From positions 1,550,001-1,614,000 of the forward strand of contig OY781533.1 in the NCBI GenBank assembly GCA_963677015.1: DNA of 64,000 nucleotides, given 5' to 3'. This document shows, one piece after another, positions 60,917-64,000 of the stretch. Source of the DNA: G963556115 sp963677015 (GTDB lineage Bacteria; Planctomycetota; SZUA-567). The notes under the pieces are model-generated. The model was not told the origin of the DNA. It searched no databases and saw nothing but the letters and a program-made list of their open reading frames with translations. A program made the position numbers and the translations under genes. Positions within the stretch are counted from its first letter, which is position 1, and each line of letters begins with the position of its first letter.

Positions 60917-62395
60917 TTAGTTTACAACTTTGCTAATTGCTTTTTTCCAGCCGTTGTAGAGATCTTCCCGTTGGGTTTCAGGCATCTGGGCTGTAAAGGT
61001 ATTCTTTGAAGCGATAAGTTCTTCAAATTCATCACGACTCTTCCACATTCCGGTGGTAAGTCCGGCTATGAGGGTAACTCCGAGAGCAGAAAGCTCTTCA
61101 ATTTTAGCTGGTACTACCGGGGTCTTTAAAATGTCGGCCTGAAACTGCATCAGGAACTTATTCTTGGTGGGGCCGCCATCGGTTCTCAGGTTAGCCAGAT
61201 GAAGCCCTGATTTTTCAGTCATTAAATTTACAACATCGGCAATCTGGTAGGCGATTGCCTCCAATCCGGCTCTGACTATATGATTTCTGGTGGTACTGAA
61301 ACTCATGCCACTGATCACAGCTCTGGCGTTATTGTTCCAATGTGGCGCTGACAAGCCACTGAAAGCAGGAACAAGGTAGACACCGTCAGTACTGCCAATA
61401 GCAATTGACATGTTTTCCGCTTCAGCAGGATTTTTAAGAAGTTGCAAATTATCCACCAGCCATTTAATGGTCGCACCGGTGCTGTTGATATTTCCTTCGA
61501 GCACATAAATCACTTCCGAGCTCAGACCCCAGCCGATTGAAGTCACCAGACCTTCGACATCTGGGATAGTATCGGTTCCGGCATTCATCATGATGGATGA
61601 ACCGGTACCGTAAGTGGCTTTTGCCATACCTGGTTTGTAGCAGAGCTGGGCAAATAGAGCTGCATGCGAGTCACCGAGAATACCTATGATAGGAAGTTTC
61701 TTTGGAGAAATACCAGCAATATCTGTTTCGGCCCAGATAGTATCAGAAGGCTTTATCTCTGCCAGCATTGACTGAGGAATAGTGAAGAGTTCGCAAACTT
61801 CAGGATCCCAATCAAGGGTTTTAAGGTTCAGCAGTGACATCCGGGATGCATTGGAAAGGTCGGTTGCGTGTACACTGCCACCGGTAAGTTTCCAGACAAG
61901 CCAGCTGTCAATGGTACCGGCAAGTAATTCGCCATTCTCCGCTTTTTCACGAGCACCGGGGACATTATCAAGTATCCATTTGATCTTCGCCGCGGAAAAA
62001 TACGGGGAGAGGGTTAGTCCTGTCCTCTCCCTGACAAGTTTACTGTTTGCTGCAGTGTCAAGCTGTTCACATATTTCAGTAGCTCTGGCACACTGCCAGA
62101 CCAAGGCATTGTATATTGGTTTTGATGTCTTTTTATCCCAAACCAGTACGGTTTCACGCTGGTTGGTTAGCGCCATTGCCTTAATGGTATCCCAGCTTAT
62201 CCTGCTGGTATCAATAAGTTCTGATACCGCTGATACCAGGTTGTTGTAGATCTCTTCTGGATCATGTTCTACCCATCCCGGTTTGGGGTAGAATTGTTTA
62301 TGATCTTTATTTATACGGGTTGTCACCTGACATTTTTTGTCTATGAGCATGGCTTTTGTTGCCGAGGTGCTCTGATCTATAGCTAGAATATACAT
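60917..62395 (-). CDS. FGGY family carbohydrate kinase, glycerol kinase-like
   Basis: The 492-residue kinase phosphorylates a sugar or polyol with ATP. It has the N-terminal phosphate loop LAIDQSTSATKAMLID, NQRETVLVWDKKTSKPIYNALVWQCAR, LTGGSVHATDLSNASRM, the second-domain GILGDSHAALFAQLC, ATYGTGSSIMMN and LRTDGGPTKNKFLMQF. These resemble glycerol kinase most, but the adjacent split transketolase and LacI regulator suggest a keto-sugar (for example xylulose- or apulose-like) is the true substrate. Substrate remains open. It is 68 bases past the transketolase C-terminal gene on the same strand. Confidence 0.88.
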   Translation of the reverse strand: MYILAIDQSTSATKAMLIDKKCQVTTRINKDHKQFYPKPGWVEHDPEEIYNNLVSAVSELIDTSRISWDTIKAMALTNQRETVLVWDKKTSKPIYNALVWQCARATEICEQLDTAANSKLVRERTGLTLSPYFSAAKIKWILDNVPGAREKAENGELLAGTIDSWLVWKLTGGSVHATDLSNASRMSLLNLKTLDWDPEVCELFTIPQSMLAEIKPSDTIWAETDIAGISPKKLPIIGILGDSHAALFAQLCYKPGMAKATYGTGSSIMMNAGTDTIPDVEGLVTSIGWGLSSEVIYVLEGNINSTGATIKWLVDNLQLLKNPAEAENMSIAIGSTDGVYLVPAFSGLSAPHWNNNARAVISGMSFSTTRNHIVRAGLEAIAYQIADVVNLMTEKSGLHLANLRTDGGPTKNKFLMQFQADILKTPVVPAKIEELSALGVTLIAGLTTGMWKSRDEFEELIASKNTFTAQMPETQREDLYNGWKKAISKVVN

Positions 62396-62463
62396 AATTA
62401 AGTGGCATGTTCCCTTCTATATATGCAGTTAAAACCAATATTGTCTGATTGATCAATGGGGAT

Positions 62464-63399
62464 CTACTTCTTTAGCAGATCTTTAGCCTGAGTACAGAGG
62501 TTCTCGACTGTCAGTCCATAATGTTTGAATACTTCAGCAGATTCACCGGTTACAGTCTGTTCATCCGGAATGCCAAGAATTTTCATCGGTGTTGGATTAT
62601 TGACAGCAAGAACTTCTGCTACCGCGCCACCGAGCCCGCCAAATGCGTAGTGTTCTTCGATGGTAATAATGTGTCCGGTATCGGAAGCAGCAGCAAGAAT
62701 AGCTTCTGTATCCAGCGGTTTTAATGTGTGCATGTCCAGAACTCTGGCGGTAATGCCTTCTTTGGCCAGTTCCGCAGCAGCTTTCTTGGCAATAATTACT
62801 GTTTCGCCGCAGGCAATAATAGTAAGATCTTTGCCATCCTGAAGCTGAATTGCCTTGCCGATAGTGAACTCAACTTCTTCTTCATATACATCCTCTACAG
62901 CTCCGCGACCCATTCGTACGTATACAGGTCCTTCAAAATCAACCAGTTTCTTTGTCAACTGTCTTGTCTGAATATTGTCGCATGGCAGGACTACTGTCAG
63001 TCCGGCTGTAGCACGCATCATAGCGATATCCTGCAGGGAATGGTGAGATGTTCCAAGTGCGCCATAGCTTACACCGCCACTTATACCTATTAGCTTTACA
63101 TTGGTGTTTGCGTAAGCGAGGTCAACCTTTACCTGCTCGAAACTGCGGGCTGAAAGGAAGCAGGCAGGGGCGCAGGCAAAAGGTTTTAGCCCGGCATTGG
63201 CAAGACCGGCAGAAACACCGACGAGATTTTGCTCGGCGATACCAATTTCAATAAACTGCTCAGGAAGTGTGTCTGCATATTCATTTAGAGTAACTGAACC
63301 TCGTGAATCTGTTGCCAGTACCATAATTTCAGGATTTTCTTTCGCAAGCTCCAGAATAGTTTCAGTAAAGATTTTTCTGCAGGGTTTACTGTTAATCAT
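62464..63399 (-). CDS. Transketolase, C-terminal subunit
   Basis: Split transketolases consist of an N-terminal (TPP-binding) and a C-terminal (pyrimidine-binding and regulatory) chain. This 311-residue chain has the pyrimidine domain, with the activating Glu in FIEIGIAEQNLVGVSAGLA, SYGALGTSHHSLQDIAMMRA, and the C-terminal domain ending VTGESAEVFKHYGL. It transfers two-carbon ketol units between sugar phosphates. AAGGA precedes the ATG. The N-terminal chain gene is upstream by 69 bases. Confidence 0.94.
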   Translation of the reverse strand: MINSKPCRKIFTETILELAKENPEIMVLATDSRGSVTLNEYADTLPEQFIEIGIAEQNLVGVSAGLANAGLKPFACAPACFLSARSFEQVKVDLAYANTNVKLIGISGGVSYGALGTSHHSLQDIAMMRATAGLTVVLPCDNIQTRQLTKKLVDFEGPVYVRMGRGAVEDVYEEEVEFTIGKAIQLQDGKDLTIIACGETVIIAKKAAAELAKEGITARVLDMHTLKPLDTEAILAAASDTGHIITIEEHYAFGGLGGAVAEVLAVNNPTPMKILGIPDEQTVTGESAEVFKHYGLTVENLCTQAKDLLKK

Positions 63400-63468
63400 G
63401 ATTATAATTTCCTTGTTATTGTCTGTGTGAAAATTTGAGTGGTTCTAAACCTGAAAAGAAGGCTGGGC

Positions 63469-64000
63469 TTATATATAAGCGGACTCAAGATCTTTGAGTG
63501 CTGTTTCCAGTTCTTCACCTTTTGGAACTCCGTGATGCCATTTTGCCTGATTTTCCATGAATGAGACGCCTTTGCCTTTGGTGGTTCTGGCGATCAGCAT
63601 TGTTGGCTTGGCTTTAGTATAATCAACACTATCCAGAGTTGTACAGAGCGCTTCTATGTCATTTCCAGCCACTTCAAGTACATCCCAGCCAAAACTTTCC
63701 CATTTGCTGGCAAGATTATCCAGAGACATTACATCTTCAGTATTACCACTTATCTGCAGATAGTTGCGGTCGACAATTCCCAGAAGATTTCCTAATTTGT
63801 AGTGGCTTGCGGCCATAGCTGCTTCCCAGATTGAGCCTTCGGCCTGTTCTCCATCACCCATCAAAGTAAATACCCGGTTTGGTTTGTTGAGTTTCTTTTG
63901 CGCAATCGCCATACCTACAGAAACTGAAAGAGCGTGACCAAGAGCTCCGGTATTCATTTCAATTCCCGGGACTTTTCTGGTTGGATGTCCAATGAGTCTT
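63469..64000 (-). CDS. Transketolase, N-terminal subunit (partial, start outside the window)
   Basis: The open frame runs to the right edge of the window without a stop, so the gene is cut off. The visible 177 residues include LIGHPTRKVPGIEMNTGALGHALS at the truncated end and the TPP motif GDGEQAEGSIWEAAMAASHYKLGNLLGIVDRN, with Gly-Asp-Gly and the Asn. It forms a heterodimer with the next gene product. An internal Met at 63957 is not a start, because the conserved sequence continues before it. Confidence 0.93.
   Translation of the reverse strand, partial: RLIGHPTRKVPGIEMNTGALGHALSVSVGMAIAQKKLNKPNRVFTLMGDGEQAEGSIWEAAMAASHYKLGNLLGIVDRNYLQISGNTEDVMSLDNLASKWESFGWDVLEVAGNDIEALCTTLDSVDYTKAKPTMLIARTTKGKGVSFMENQAKWHHGVPKGEELETALKDLESAYI

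Noticed and set aside
61782..62249. 155-residue open frame on the plus strand within the FGGY kinase gene
   Set aside because: Overlaps conserved kinase motifs in the opposite direction; Ser-rich shadow sequence.
62449..62458. Palindrome ATTGATCAAT between the transketolase and kinase genes
   Set aside because: Only 10 bases, without the central CG typical of LacI operators, and expected by chance in AT-rich sequence.
1..64000. tRNA, rRNA, CRISPR arrays, insertion sequences and phage genes
   Set aside because: I looked through the intergenic stretches and gene products and saw no cloverleaf, no repeat-spacer pattern, no transposase and no integrase. A dedicated tRNA or covariance-model scan was not possible here.

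Overview
The window reads as ordinary chromosome of a Gram-negative, probably anaerobic or fermentative bacterium of the Planctomycetes-Verrucomicrobia-Lentisphaerae (PVC) group. Lentisphaerota-like is my best guess, from gene content only. The support is lipid A and Kdo genes (lpxK, waaA), a small protein resembling the Verrucomicrobia/Planctomycetes-restricted Minf_1886 family, a SecA with long insertions, a DUF4912-GH57 fusion, a eukaryote-type UDP-sugar pyrophosphorylase, acetate kinase, an anaerobic-type CbiK cobaltochelatase and a small siroheme Fe-S protein. The sequence is moderately AT-rich and evenly coding. I saw no rRNA, tRNA, CRISPR array, insertion sequence or prophage. Many transcription units end in clear hairpins.

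Layout. 1-7.7 kb: lpxK, sulfite-reductase-like protein, FKBP isomerase, RmlD-like reductase, a repeat-bearing membrane-anchored protein, 6-phosphofructokinase, a stand-alone CheR-type methyltransferase and a GNAT acetyltransferase. 7.7-20.5 kb: dnaK, a PAS histidine kinase, waaA, secA, pgi, a UDP-sugar pyrophosphorylase and dCMP deaminase. 20.7-28.2 kb: small membrane proteins, a degenerate response regulator, a 1334-residue AsmA-like protein, an orphan OppF-type ATPase and a GDP-fucose synthase-like enzyme. 28.3-37.8 kb: a YhaN/SbcC-like ATPase, a DUF368 (PopT-type) transporter, a GlgE-like GH13 enzyme, a DUF4912-GH57 glucan enzyme and a DUF2225 protein. 37.9-46.7 kb: a tetratricopeptide-type protein, a 2-hydroxyacid dehydrogenase, a compact six-gene operon tmk-holB-ricT-Minf_1886-phosphatase-Ser/Thr kinase, and ackA. 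47-60 kb: a lipoprotein/membrane protein pair, an oligopeptide ABC importer (SBP plus two permeases), an FHA-GAF-HD-GYP protein, homoserine dehydrogenase and CbiK. 59.6-64 kb: a sugar catabolic cluster with a LacI regulator, an FGGY kinase and split transketolase, cut off by the window end.

How the genes fit together. Envelope assembly is represented by LpxK, WaaA, SecA, AsmA-like protein, PopT and activated-sugar enzymes. Central sugar flow is represented by Pgi, Pfk, the pyrophosphorylase, two alpha-glucan enzymes, the transketolase cluster and AckA. Signalling genes are numerous and mostly orphan: histidine kinase, receiver protein, CheR, HD-GYP and a Hanks kinase with a phosphatase next to it. 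The six-gene operon joining replication proteins to a Ser/Thr kinase/phosphatase pair is the arrangement I would look at first. I did not find a clearly new defence or mobile system.
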